Source: Adiantum capillus-veneris
Lineage: Eukaryota; Streptophyta; Polypodiopsida; Polypodiales; Pteridaceae
Reading direction: 5' to 3'
Length of the DNA: 64,000 bases
Assembly (NCBI GenBank): GCA_014529385.2
Contig: CM043942.1
Span: 58,591,340 to 58,655,339, forward strand
Shown: positions 43,645 to 54,789 of the stretch, in pieces
Layout of the letters: every line of letters starts with the position of its first letter
Position numbering within the stretch: the first letter of the stretch is position 1
Notes under the pieces: model-generated
What the model was told of the DNA's origin: nothing
Seen by the model: only the letters and a program-made list of their open reading frames with translations
The model's database searches: none
Program-made: the position numbers and the translations under genes

Positions 43645-46253
43645 TGATAGCCGTTTTTCGGCTCTCCGTAATTGCCATAGTGAGTTAACCCACCCTACCA
43701 AAATCATCCAAACACTGTGGCTATCCCTACCATTTCACTGTATATAGGTGTGTGTGAGTTAGGGGACTTTTCCCATATCTTCTTAAAAACCTTTAATAAG
43801 CTAGTCATCACTGGGCTAGTTGAGCAAAAAAATAAATAAAAAATAAAATAAAAAATATAAGTATATAATGGCCCATTTGTGTGTAAATATTTCATTGTAT
43901 ATAGGGCCTAAATAAAAGGATTTTTCATAATTATTTTGGTATTTATTTAAATATTTCTACCTATGGTGTGTTATTTATGCTATGTACATTGACTCACCAT
44001 TACCATATTTTCTCTTATCATTTTGCATACTCTTTATTCCATATAAAAATAATTTCATGCCAGTTTCTCTTATTTTTGGTGTAACTCCATCCCAACAAAA
44101 ATCCAAAAAAACTAGTTTATTTATGCGTATATTTTTTCACTATTGCCATTTTTTCCTTCCTACATCTATTCTCTATTACTCTCATAAATTAGACCACCAA
44201 AAATATTCATCTTTTTATGGTAGACTTATAATGAGAGAGATTTATTTTGACCCCTTTATATTTTTTCCACCTATATTATTTATATTTGACATGTACATAT
44301 TTTTTTAGACCCCTCAATATTTGATTTTCTTAGTTGTACTATTCACTTATATCATGATCTCAATAATATCTTCAATTATAGACCTACAAAACAAGGTCAA
44401 GGATATGTGGCATGCATGCATGCACCATGGGGAGCTCACTCTTGGAGGTATTCAAAAGAATCATCCAAAGAAAGACCTCACAAGGACTTTGTGCAGTGGA
44501 AAAAACAGTCGGTTTTGCTGAATTTTTAAAGATCACATGCTCCCCGAATTTGAAAAGGTGATACAAACAAAAGTTGTAGCTCGTGAGCTGAAGTTTCATA
44601 TCAAATTTTTTCATATTTTTTTGAGCTACGAGCTGTGTGCTATGATTTTATTGGTGGACCCCAGTTTGCCCATGCTATGCAGCCACACTCCCTCTTCCAC
44701 TTTATCATTTTCCTCTTTCACACACACTCCTCCCTCTCCTTCCCACTCCAGAACCTGCAACTCCCATGTCCTAATTCACCCTCTTCACCATTGCCACATC
44801 TCTCACACCTCCATAGCCTTCATCCTCCATTTCTACACCCTATGTGTCCCCGTTTCTCTCTACATATATGTCCATATTACCATACTCTCTTCAGCTTTGT
44901 AAAGAACTTCAAAAAATCAACAAAAATCCAAGGATAATCTCTGCAAATGAAGGCTTTTATCATGAATTTTCCAAGGTTTGAAGATAACATAGCTTCATCG
45001 ACACGCGTTACTTCGCCATGCTGACCGCTTCTTCTACCGGTGCTGTAAAGAGGTGAATGTCAACTTCTCCAAGCTTCAACCTTGCTTTACAAGATTATCC
45101 CATCTCTAACTTTTCTCATCATATATCTCACCATTTGGTGAATGATTTTGTAAATATTTTGTAGTGATAATTACTAACTACTAACCACTAACCTTATTGT
45201 AAAATGCACCCTCTACTAGAGTAGGCACTCCCAAATTATTCACTCAATCCTCTCTCCTTTTATCCTCAATAATTCTCTTCCCTTGAGCCCACATCCCATG
45301 TGACTCAAAGGACAAGAGAGACCCACCCTCATTAAAAAAAATAAAAATATGCATAATATTTTATTCCTTCAAATAAACTTGATTAAGCCTAATCCAAATT
45401 GGGGCTTCTAAAACCTATAAATAGAGCCCTTCTCTCCCTTGTAAATCATCACATGATCACACTACACCACACCATTCTCAACACATAACACACCACTCTT
45501 CAAGCCTAGTTGTGTAGAGTGTGTGCATTGTGAGTGCTCTATTCCATCACTACACATAGGTGCATGGAGAAGCTTGAAGTTAGTTATGCCATCTAGAGGA
45601 GTGGAGTGATACTATACTCTGCAATCACACTTGTGGCCTACTCTTGTCCATAAATAAGATTCATAGTTTTGGGTGCAATTGTATGCTGCAACTACGACTC
45701 TTCTCTCCGAATTGATTTGATAAGTTGGCTCATCAGGTGGTTGAAGGTATATTGTCCTTGAAGTTTGTTGTGCCATTTCATGCTTGGTGGTTTGAGGGCT
45801 TGTTGAATTGTTTGCCAAAACTTTTAATTGTAAGAGGGTGCTCGGTGAGAGGGCTCCCGTGACCCTAAGACAATTTGTGTATTGGCAACAAGGTCAAGTT
45901 TTGTGTTGTCTCTCTATTTCTCATCAAGCTTTGTGTGCATCTAATCTTTAAGACTAAGACTGAGTTGCTCAAGTTGATTTGTGCACTTTACCTCTCTCTG
46001 GCGTGGTGATGTTTGTGTTTGGTGTGTGTGGCTATCTTGCATTCGACTGTCTTTGTGCGTTTGAGTACAAGGAGATATCACGTGCGTCCTAGTTCGCATC
46101 TACAACTAGGTGGTGCCCCTTTTCTTGTTTGGTTTCTGGCTGTGGGTTGTTGTTGTCTCTGATTGTGCTTGCCCCAGCCCCAATTGAGCTGCACGGGAGC
46201 CTCGAAGGGTGTTTAGAGGCCGCTCTTCTTGTTGCCCGCCCCGGACCGCCTCA
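43645..46253 (+). repeat. 5' LTR of element B
   Basis: 2609 bp. TATA box CCTATAAATAG at 45414-45424. It has a ~30-bp A-rich insertion near 43835 relative to the 3' LTR. Confidence 0.94.
45414..45424 (+). promoter_or_regulatory. TATA box of element B 5' LTR
   Basis: CCTATAAATAG, matched at 53945-53955 in the 3' LTR. The ~50 bases that follow are CT- and CA-rich, typical of an LTR transcription start region. Confidence 0.7.
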
Positions 46254-46328
46254 AATTGGTGCCCCCACGGAGGACGGTTTGTGTATGTTTTGTGTAGGCT
46301 CAACCTTTAGCATAATCAAGTAGCTTGC

Positions 46329-46541
46329 ATGAATCACGAGAATTTGTATGATCCCTTCATTCCCATTGCAAGGGAAAAGGTACACATAATTGTTAGTACT
46401 AAGTTGCAATTTCAGCGAGTAATTCGTAGAATTTTAGGTCCTCTTAGGTTGACCGAGATAAACGCTTTAGTAAATCCTTTTATTTTTCCTCTCATTAGGT
46501 ACGACCTTAGTTTGGACGTCTATATTTTTGTTTTGTTTTAA
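46329..46541 (+). CDS. ORF1a of element B, unknown small protein
   Basis: 70 codons starting MNHENLYDPFIPIAREKVHI and ending ...VYIFVLF, with a TAA three codons earlier than in A. Beyond it the frame continues ALGHA and reaches the same TAG found in A. It is strongly similar to ORF1a of A throughout, with mostly conservative changes, suggesting the protein was maintained for some time. No known domain. It lies 75 bases after the 5' LTR. Confidence 0.58.
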   Translation: MNHENLYDPFIPIAREKVHIIVSTKLQFQRVIRRILGPLRLTEINALVNPFIFPLIRYDLSLDVYIFVLF

Positions 46542-46562
46542 GCATTAGGTCATGCATAGACA

Positions 46563-46780
46563 ATGGATAATGGCCCAAGAATAGAGGTTTTTCCCTTTCA
46601 TTTCACTCCACACATTAGAATAAACATAGCAATTAGTAGAAAAATCCATTTTCAACAACGAATGGTGTTCATGTTTGGTGCCTAAAGAGTAGGATAAATT
46701 CTCGCATCACCAAACCCTGTCATCCTGCCTCTTATTGATTATCATAGGTCATTTGATGTGAATATTTTTATTTTTTTGTA
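46563..46780 (+). pseudogene. ORF1b of element B, with two stops
   Basis: Same frame as ORF1a, starting MDNGPRIEVFPFHFTPHIRI and matching ORF1b of A. A TAA near 46683 and a TAA near 46695 interrupt it; past them NPVILPLIDYHRSFDVNIFI continues. So ORF1b has decayed in B while ORF1a stayed open. No ORF2 follows. Confidence 0.6.
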
Positions 46781-46816
46781 TAATAGATTGCAATTTAGAA
46801 AACATTATTGTGTAAA

Positions 46817-46875
46817 TTTTTTTAAGAAAGAAAAACAAAAACGTAATTTTTTAAGAAAGAAAAACAAAAACGTGT
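46817..46875. repeat. 29-bp tandem duplication before gag of B
   Basis: TTTTTTAAGAAAGAAAAACA... occurs twice with a period of 29 (TAAGAAAG at 46823 and 46852), where A has ORF2a and ORF2b. Confidence 0.92.
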
Positions 46876-46896
46876 TGTCACTTTGAAACCGATTCA

Positions 46897-49800
46897 ATGG
46901 AGGCCCAACGCCAAATGTCCGGTTATCCTCTTTTCTTTGGAGAGCCTAGAGAGGATGCAGAATTATTTCTAGCAAATTTCAAGATGTCTTGTCGTATCAA
47001 GAGGATAGTAACTGATCAAGAACGTGTAGAGATGTTTGAGGTGGTCCTTAGGAAAGATGCTAGCACTTGGTTTGACTCTTTGCCTGAGGAAGTTAAAGGG
47101 AATTACACGGAAGTTGTGAATCATTTCAAAAGATACTTCTTTGATCCCCAAAACACTCAAAAGCTATGGCAAGACATTGTTTCTCATAAGCAAAAAGACT
47201 TAGATGACTACTACTGGTACAAGCAAGAGTTTCTACGTCTTTGGGCTCTATGGATACGAAATGTTGCTAACCCTAGTGATGGTGCAGAGTTCCTAAAGAA
47301 GGAGAGGTTCATAGCCGTACTCTTTCCTGACCTTAAGATAAAAGTTGAGGCGGGTGCACTTGCTACCTTTGATGCAGCTGAAACTATGGCTGCTGAGAAA
47401 TATAGAAAACTCAAGTGCCTAAGGGGGGAGGTTCCAATAGAAGGTCTTAGACCCAAAGGTAAGTCACAAGCATCGAAATCTAGGGAGCTTCCTGAGGTAA
47501 CGACGGAAGTGATTGAGAAGTTAAATGAATCTTTAAGCAGCCTGTCAATTCACCTTGCACAAGCTGTAGGTCCAAAAGGACAAGCAAAGAAGTCTGAAGA
47601 GCGAGATCCACGACCTAGGAGAGTCTTACAATGTTGGAATTGCGGAGAGTCTGGACATGGGATGTATAATTGTCCTTGGCCCCGTGGGGAGCCAGGGAGA
47701 CCTAACTTGAATTACCCAGTGATGAATGCAGGTGAAGGAACTGGTCAACAACCAAGGCTTCTACAAAGGCCAAATGGAGCAAGACCACCTCCACAAGCAG
47801 TGGAAGGAGTTACACCTTTACCATACCCAAATGTGCATGTGGTAGAGGTGACAAACTCAAATGAGGTTGACATGGAAGCAAATGGTATTAAGCGGGGCCG
47901 AGGAAAAGATAAAGAGAAAGAAGGTGTCACATCACAGAGTGACCATGGACGAGGCAAGAAGGCAAAGGAGACCAAGGAAGCTAAGAGTACTCGACGTCGT
48001 ATCAATCTCCAAAACTTCCCTCTTGGACATGGTATGGCTCCATACAACCTATTGGAAGACATGAGAGGTAAGGGTCCTGATATCTCATGGCCTCAGTTTC
48101 TTGCATTATGCCCACAAGTTAGGAAGGATTTAACGAAAGCAGTTAGCACTAGGACAAAGATAAAAGAGAGTGTTCCTGTTGTAAAAATTGCACATGCTGA
48201 AATGAATGAGGATATTACACCTATGCTAGATTGTTACATCAAAGGAAGATTGGTTAGGAAAGGTCTAGTGGATGGGGGTGCACAAATTTGCATCATGACA
48301 GAGGGACTCATGCAAAAACTAAGCATGCATATCCATGAGACACCTGAAATTAAAGTCAAGATGGCAAACAATAGCAAAGCTAGGTGTGTAGGTATTTGTA
48401 AAAATGTTTTTGTGGAGGCCTTTGGCATTAAGAAGGTAATGGATTTCTATGTCATGTCTACCAAAGGAAATGGTTACCCATTTATCCTAGGGAGACCATG
48501 GCTAATGAAAATGCAAGCTTTGCAGGATTGGGAGAGTGGAAAGCTAATTTGCAGGAATGACAATCATAAGAAGGTTGTCTTTGACATGAAGGAGCAATGC
48601 CAAGAGGAGCTCCATGAAGAATCATCTCAAAGTAAGACGGAGGAAGGCTGGACCGATAGCACTTCAGAAGGAGAAAGTAGCGGCAGCATTACTGAAGAGG
48701 AGTCTTCCATTGAAGTCATGGGGGTAAGGTTTAATCCAAACAATCAAGAGACCTCTTGCCCAGGTTTGGAAGAGGTAGGTTCCCAAGAGAACCAAAATAT
48801 GCAAGATGAAGGAATGTTAGAAGGTATGTTGTCTACAACACTTACAAAGGATGAAAGAGAGGAGTTCAAATGTGTGCTAAGGAAATTTCCTAGGCTTTTT
48901 GCTAAAGAATACACCGATGTGCGTGGAGTAGATGCTGTTAAACACAAAATTGAGTTGAAGCTAGAGGCCACACCTAAGGCTCAGAAGCTACGAAGGCTAG
49001 GAGTCATCAAGGAGCAGGCTTTACTCAAGGAGGTAAGAAAGCTTCTAGTAGCAGGTTTCATTTATCCAGTGGAGAATTCAGAGTGGTTCTCTCCCGTTGT
49101 TGTCACTCCCAAGAAGAACGGCAAGTGGAGGGTGTTTGTGGATTACCGTCCACTCAATGAGGCAACAAAAAGAGATCACTTTCCCCTCCCATTTCAAGAT
49201 GAGATACTAAATGAGGTAGCTGGTCATGAGAAGTACACTGTGTGTGATGGCTACTCGGGTTACTTTCAAATAGGTATCGCATTGGAAGATCAGTTGAAAA
49301 CAACCTTCATCACTCCTTGGGGTTGTTATGCTTTTAGAGTCATGCCATTTGGACTGACAAATGCTCCTGCAACTTTCCAACGCTTCATGAACATGGTGTT
49401 TCAAGCATTCTTTGGAAAGTCAATCAGGGTGTTCATTGATGATTTCTTCATTTATAGCTCAAAATCATTGCATCTACAAAAGGTAGAAGAAGGTTTAAAA
49501 AAACTTTACGACATGGGAGGTCAACTCAACCCCGATAAGTGTCACATAGGTGAGGATGAAGTGATCTTGCTTGGTCACAAGGTTTCCTATAAAGGCATTG
49601 AGGTGGATCCTTCAAAGGCAAAGGCTCTTATTGAGCTCCCATCACCCAAGAATCTCAAAGAGGTCATCTCATTCATTCAAAAGGTGAAGTATATGTCACG
49701 CTTTATTCACTTCGCTTTAGAGTTGCCTTATCCTTTGCAAAAGTTGACACAACAAGTAGAATTTGCATGGTCTGATGAGCTTGAAGAGTACTTTTGTAAC

Positions 49801-51717
49801 ATTAAAGTCATTTTGTCAGAGCTACCAACACTCATGCCTCCTTGTTGGGAGTACACATTCTTTGTTAGCTCTAGTGTTGGAAAGGAAACGATTGGTGCAG
49901 TTTTATTACAACAAGATCCCTACAGTACTAGGATGCGACCCATCTACTTTGCTAGTAGGGTCATGAATGCTTTGGAGAGAGGCTACACGGAGGCAGAACT
50001 CATGATGCTTTCTCTCATGTTTGCAGTGAGAAAGTTTAGATCCTACTTGCTACCAAAACCTTTTGTAATTCTCACTGCAGAAAATTTGTTCCCTTGGGTG
50101 TCATCTCAAATGAATCTTAGTACTAGGATCTCGAAGTGGATTATGGAGTTGCAAGAGTTTCAATACTCTTTCAAGGTAGAAGATAGTGTGCGTGCACAAT
50201 TGGCAGGGATTCTCACTTATAAGGTACATGAGAAGGAAATTAAGGTGCCTAAGGTAAAGACCCTACCATTGCCACCACCTAAAAGTATTCCTAATGCTTT
50301 TACCTTGTTCTTTGATGGAGCTTTTCGACGAGTCACAGGAAAAGCAGGGGGAGGGCTAGTATTGCTCAACCCAAGTGGAGAGGTGGTCATGAAAGAGAAG
50401 GTCAATCTACTAGGTTCAACTAGCAACAATGAAGCAGAATACGACACACTACTTCATGGTTTAAAGATATGCATTGGCCAAGGTATACAACATCTCATGG
50501 TAAAAAGGGATGCACTTCTCATTGTGAAGAAAATTTTACGCATTTGGGCATGCAAGAATGAAAGCCTAAGGACAAAAGTTCATGCCATTCGTAGATTGTT
50601 TAATCAATTTGAAGAAGTGAAACTATATCATATTCCTAGGAAACAGAATGAAGATGCTGATTTACTTGCACAACAAGTAGTTACATGTGTTGAGAAAGAA
50701 GTGCAGGTCATCATGGTGGCAGCAACTGTCAAGCAACCGAGATACCAGGGATTGGAGTCATTGACTCCCATTATTAGCTACATTTTGGAGGGTGAGTTTC
50801 CACAAGACTTCACGAAGACTCAGAAGAGGAGACTCATGAAGAAGGCAAGCGCGTATCTCTTCCTAGAAGGATCCCTCTACCAAAGAGGGAAGGATCAGGT
50901 GTGCAGAAGAGTACCAACTATTGAGGAAATCCCAGCCATTCTAAAAGGTTTGCACGAGGAAGCGTGTGGTGGTCATTTTGCACAGGAACTCACTGCAGAA
51001 AAGATTTTGCTTGCCGGATATGTTTGGCCAAGCTTGCATATTGATGTTCAACATTGGTGTAAAAGCTGTCACAATTGTCAGATTAATGGAAACAAGCGCC
51101 TGTTACATGGTCCATGTCAGTTAGTCCTTGCAAATGGTCCATTTGAAAAGTGGGGCATTGATGCTATGGGTCCATTGCCTAGGACTAAAATTGGGAAATC
51201 GTATATCTTGGTGGCCATAGAATACATGACGAGATGGGTAGAAGCTCAAAGTGTGGCAAGAGTAAATGAAAGGACAGTGAGAAAATTTGTCTACACTCAC
51301 ATTTGTTGTAGATTTGGCACACCTTTGGAGATTGTTTCTGATAATGGTCCAGGGTTTAGAAAGGGCTTGCTCACGGAAGTCTGTGAAGAACTTCACATTC
51401 TACATCGTCATAGTACACTCTACTATCCCCAATCAAATGGTTTGGTAGAAAAAGCTAATGGTGTCATTGCAGGCATCATTAGAAAGATGGTGAAAAACAA
51501 GACAAAGTTGTGGGATGACTTCTTGGATGGTGCCTTGTGGGTGTATCGAACCACATATAGGGAAGCCACGGAGTTCACACCATTTCACTTGGTCTATCGT
51601 CAAGAGGCTTTACAACCAATTGAGCTCAACATTCCAACAATGCAACTTCATGGCAAAGCAGCACAAGATGATCAAGAGTGGATGGATCGACTTCTTACCC
51701 TAGCTGAGCTTGAGTGA
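46897..51717 (+). CDS. Tat-type Gag-Pol polyprotein, element B
   Basis: 1606 codons from MEAQRQMSGYPLFF. Gag core ~10-150; zinc knuckle CWNCGESGHGMYNC ~246-259; protease GLVDGGAQICIM ~458; RT with VDYRPLNEATKRDHF ~745, [12 protein letters not shown] ~815 and catalytic FIDDFFIYS ~846; first RNase H ~985-1085; second, archaeal-type RNase H starting FFDGAFRR ~1137 with NNEAEYDTLLHG ~1178; integrase HEEACGGHF...CKSCHNC ~1353-1390, then WGIDAMGP ~1419, VSDNGP ~1480 and GLVEKANG ~1515 (DDE). The order with two RNase H domains is Tat-type. Gag and Pol share one frame. It ends at a TGA (51715) where element A has TGG; the frame then runs on to 52173. In WRVFVDYRP a Phe replaces the Cys present in A. 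Confidence 0.95.
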   Translation: MEAQRQMSGYPLFFGEPREDAELFLANFKMSCRIKRIVTDQERVEMFEVVLRKDASTWFDSLPEEVKGNYTEVVNHFKRYFFDPQNTQKLWQDIVSHKQKDLDDYYWYKQEFLRLWALWIRNVANPSDGAEFLKKERFIAVLFPDLKIKVEAGALATFDAAETMAAEKYRKLKCLRGEVPIEGLRPKGKSQASKSRELPEVTTEVIEKLNESLSSLSIHLAQAVGPKGQAKKSEERDPRPRRVLQCWNCGESGHGMYNCPWPRGEPGRPNLNYPVMNAGEGTGQQPRLLQRPNGARPPPQAVEGVTPLPYPNVHVVEVTNSNEVDMEANGIKRGRGKDKEKEGVTSQSDHGRGKKAKETKEAKSTRRRINLQNFPLGHGMAPYNLLEDMRGKGPDISWPQFLALCPQVRKDLTKAVSTRTKIKESVPVVKIAHAEMNEDITPMLDCYIKGRLVRKGLVDGGAQICIMTEGLMQKLSMHIHETPEIKVKMANNSKARCVGICKNVFVEAFGIKKVMDFYVMSTKGNGYPFILGRPWLMKMQALQDWESGKLICRNDNHKKVVFDMKEQCQEELHEESSQSKTEEGWTDSTSEGESSGSITEEESSIEVMGVRFNPNNQETSCPGLEEVGSQENQNMQDEGMLEGMLSTTLTKDEREEFKCVLRKFPRLFAKEYTDVRGVDAVKHKIELKLEATPKAQKLRRLGVIKEQALLKEVRKLLVAGFIYPVENSEWFSPVVVTPKKNGKWRVFVDYRPLNEATKRDHFPLPFQDEILNEVAGHEKYTVCDGYSGYFQIGIALEDQLKTTFITPWGCYAFRVMPFGLTNAPATFQRFMNMVFQAFFGKSIRVFIDDFFIYSSKSLHLQKVEEGLKKLYDMGGQLNPDKCHIGEDEVILLGHKVSYKGIEVDPSKAKALIELPSPKNLKEVISFIQKVKYMSRFIHFALELPYPLQKLTQQVEFAWSDELEEYFCNIKVILSELPTLMPPCWEYTFFVSSSVGKETIGAVLLQQDPYSTRMRPIYFASRVMNALERGYTEAELMMLSLMFAVRKFRSYLLPKPFVILTAENLFPWVSSQMNLSTRISKWIMELQEFQYSFKVEDSVRAQLAGILTYKVHEKEIKVPKVKTLPLPPPKSIPNAFTLFFDGAFRRVTGKAGGGLVLLNPSGEVVMKEKVNLLGSTSNNEAEYDTLLHGLKICIGQGIQHLMVKRDALLIVKKILRIWACKNESLRTKVHAIRRLFNQFEEVKLYHIPRKQNEDADLLAQQVVTCVEKEVQVIMVAATVKQPRYQGLESLTPIISYILEGEFPQDFTKTQKRRLMKKASAYLFLEGSLYQRGKDQVCRRVPTIEEIPAILKGLHEEACGGHFAQELTAEKILLAGYVWPSLHIDVQHWCKSCHNCQINGNKRLLHGPCQLVLANGPFEKWGIDAMGPLPRTKIGKSYILVAIEYMTRWVEAQSVARVNERTVRKFVYTHICCRFGTPLEIVSDNGPGFRKGLLTEVCEELHILHRHSTLYYPQSNGLVEKANGVIAGIIRKMVKNKTKLWDDFLDGALWVYRTTYREATEFTPFHLVYRQEALQPIELNIPTMQLHGKAAQDDQEWMDRLLTLAELE

Positions 51718-52173
51718 AAAAGAGAAGCAGCATACGAGTGCTACAAGAGAAAAGACACACAGACGAAGGAAAAGCTTGACAAGAAATTGAAGAACAAAGG
51801 CATCAATGAAGGAGATCTTGTGCTAAGGTATGACAATCGACTTGATAATCATTTTGATGCCAAATTTGAAACTAGATGGCACGGGCCATACATAGTTAAG
51901 AAGGCTTTCAATTCAAGTTACTATCAACTTATGGACTTGAATGGGAAAGAGCACTCCAGGAAGGTAAACGGCTATCGCTTGAAGCCCTATTTGAGTCGCC
52001 TTCTACCAAAGGATCTACCAAAGATCTGTCAAAGGGCAGCTGTCTCATGTAAGTATTGTTACATGAAGCATGAGTGTAACTCCAGCCAAAATTCTGAGGG
52101 GCCAAACAATGAAGATCTCGTCAACGACTCTGAAGCACTCTCTTTGAAAAAGATGCTCTATGATGGTACATGA
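51718..52173 (+). pseudogene. Integrase C-terminal tail of element B
   Basis: In the same frame after the TGA: NKGINEGDLVLRYDNRLDNH, FETRWHGPYIVKKAF (the GPY/F motif of gypsy integrase) and SSYYQLMDLNGKEHSRKVNG, ending with a Ser/Asn-rich tail and stop at 52173. It aligns with the A tail at 36302-36787. Without readthrough the protein lacks this GPY/F module, which in this family helps integrase multimerise and bind DNA. Confidence 0.85.
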
Positions 52174-52201
52174 ATATACCATCATCCTGGGGGAGGGCTA
52201 A

Positions 52202-54785
52202 TGATAGCCGTTTTTCGGCTCTCCATAATTGCCATAGTGAGTTAACCCACCCTACCAAAATCATCCAAACACTGTGGCTATCCCTACCATTTCACTGTAT
52301 ATAGGTGTGTGTGAGTTAGGAGACTTTTTCTATATCTTCTTAAAAACCCTTAATAAGCTAGTCATCACTGGGCTAGTTGAGAATAGTATATTATGGCCCA
52401 TTTGTGTGTAAATATTTCATTGTATATAGGGCCTAAATAAAAGGATTTTTCATAATTATTTTGGTATTTATTTAAATATTTCTACCTATGGTGTGTTATT
52501 TATGCTATGTACATTGACTCACCATTACCATATTTTCTCTTATCATTTTGCATACTCTTTATTCCATATAAAAATAATTTCATGCAAGTTTCTTTTATTT
52601 TTGGTGTAACTCCATCCAAACAAAAATCCAAAAAAACTAGTTTATTTATGCGTATATTTTTTCACTATTGTCATTTTTTCCTTCCTACATATATTCTCTA
52701 TTACTCTCATAAATTAGACCACCAAAAATATTCATCTTTTTTTGGTAGACTTATAATGAGAGAGATTTATTTTGACCCCTTTATACTTTTTCCACCTATA
52801 TTATTTATATTTGACATGTAAATATTTTTTTAGACCCCTCAATATTTGATTTTCTTAGTTTTACTATTTACTTATATCATGATCTCAATAATATCTTCAA
52901 TTATAGACCTACCAAATAAGGTCAAGGGTATGTGGCATGCATGCATGCATACACCATGGGGAGCTCACTCTTGGAGGTATTCAAAAGAATCATCCAAAGA
53001 AAGACCTCACAAGGACTTTGTGCAGTGGAAAAAATAGTCGGTTTTGCTGAATTTTTAAAGATCACATGCTCCCCGAATTTGAAAAGGTGATACAAACAAA
53101 AGTTGTAGCTCGTGAGCTGAAGTTTCATATCAAATTTTTTCATATTTTTTTGAGCTACGAGCTGTGAGCTATGATTTTATTGGTGGACCCCAGTTTGCCC
53201 ATGCTATGCAGCCACACTCCCTCTTCCACTTTATCATTTTCCTCTTTCACACACACTCCTCCCTCTCCTTCCCACTCCCAAACCTGCAACTCCCATGTCC
53301 TAATTCACCCTCTTCACCATTGCCACATCTCTCACACCTCCATAGCCTTCATCCTCCATTTCTACACCCTATGTGTCCCCGTTTCTCTCTACATATATGT
53401 CCATATTACCATACTCTCTTCAGCTTTGTAAAGAACTTCAAAAAATCAGCAAAAATCCAAGGATAATCTTTGCAAATGAAGGCTTTTATCATGAATTTTC
53501 CAAGGTTTGAAGATAACATAGCTTCATCGACACGCGCTACTTCGCCATGCTGACCGCTTCTTCTACCGGTGCTGTAAAGAGGTGAATGTCAACTTCTCCA
53601 AGCTTCAACCTTGCTTTACAAGCTTATCCATTCTCTAACTTTTCTCATCATATATCTCACCATTTGGTCATGAATGATTTTGTAAATATTTTGTAGTGAT
53701 AATTACTAACTACTAACCACTAACCTTATTGTAAAATGCACCCTCTACTAGAGTAGGCACTCCCAAATTATTCACTCAATCCTCTCTCCTTTTATCCTCA
53801 ATAATTCTCTTCCCTTGAGCCCACATCCATGTGACTCAAAGGACAAGAGAGACCCACCCTCATTAAAAAAAATAAAAATATGCATAATCTTTTATTCCTT
53901 CAAATAAATTTGATTAGGCCTAATCCAAATTGGGGCTTCTAAAACCTATAAATAGAGCCCTTCTCTCCCTTGTAAATCATCACATGATCACACTACACCA
54001 CACCATTCTCAACACATAACACACCACTCTTCAAGCCTAGTTGTGTAGAGTGTGTGCATTGTGAGTGCTCTATTCCATCACTACACATAGGTGCATGGAG
54101 AAGCTTGAAGTTAGTTATGCCATCTAGAGGAGTGGAGTGATACTATACTCTGCAATCACACTTGTGGCCTACTCTTGTCCATAAATAAGATTCATAGTTT
54201 TGGGTGCAATTGTATGCTGCAACTACGACTCTTCTCTCCAAATTGATTTGATAAGTTGGCTCATCAGGTGGTTGAAGGTATATTGTCCTTGAAGTTTGTT
54301 GTGCCATTTCATGCTTGGTGGTTTGGGGGCTTGTTGAATTGTTTGCCAAAACTTTCAATTGTAAGAGGGTGCTCGGTGAGAGGGCTCCCCTGACCCTAAG
54401 ACAATTTGTGTATTGGCAACAAGGTCAAGTTTTGTGTTGTCTCTCTATTTCTCATCAAGCTTTGTGTGCATCTAGTCTTTAAGGCTAAGACTGAGTTGCT
54501 CAAGTTGATTTGTGCGCTTTACCTCTCTCTGGTGTTGTGAATGTTTGTGTTTGGTGTGTGTGGCTATCTTGCATTCCCCTCTCTTTGTGCGTTTGAGTAC
54601 AAGGAGATATCACGTGCGTCCTAGTTCGCATCTACAACTAGATGGTGCCCCTTTTCTTGTTTGGTTTCTGGCTCTGGGTTGTTTTTGTCTCTGATTGTGC
54701 TTGCCCCAGCCCCAATTGAGCTGCACGGCAGCCTCGAAGGGTGTTTAGAGGCAGCTCTTCTTGTTGCCCGCTCCGGACCGCCTCA
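52202..54785 (+). repeat. 3' LTR of element B
   Basis: 2584 bp, directly after the polypurine tract GGGGGAGGGCTAA. It carries substitutions relative to the 5' LTR (for example CTCCGTAATT versus CTCCATAATT) at roughly 2%. Confidence 0.94.
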
Positions 54786-54789
54786 GTGT

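Larger units (their letters stand above)
43645..54785 (+). mobile_element. Tat-type Ty3/gypsy element B, nearly intact
   Basis: 11.1 kb, ~2.6-kb LTRs TGATAG...CCTCA, flanked by AGTGT (43640-43644 and 54785-54789; first A overlaps the LTR end). It is the same family as element A: same primer site, ORF1 pair, gag-pol and polypurine tract (GGGGGAGGGCTAA). The LTRs differ in their middle ~1.3 kb, so A and B are separate subfamilies. B lacks ORF2a and ORF2b. Its gag-pol has one stop only. It lies in the internal region of element D. Confidence 0.95.
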
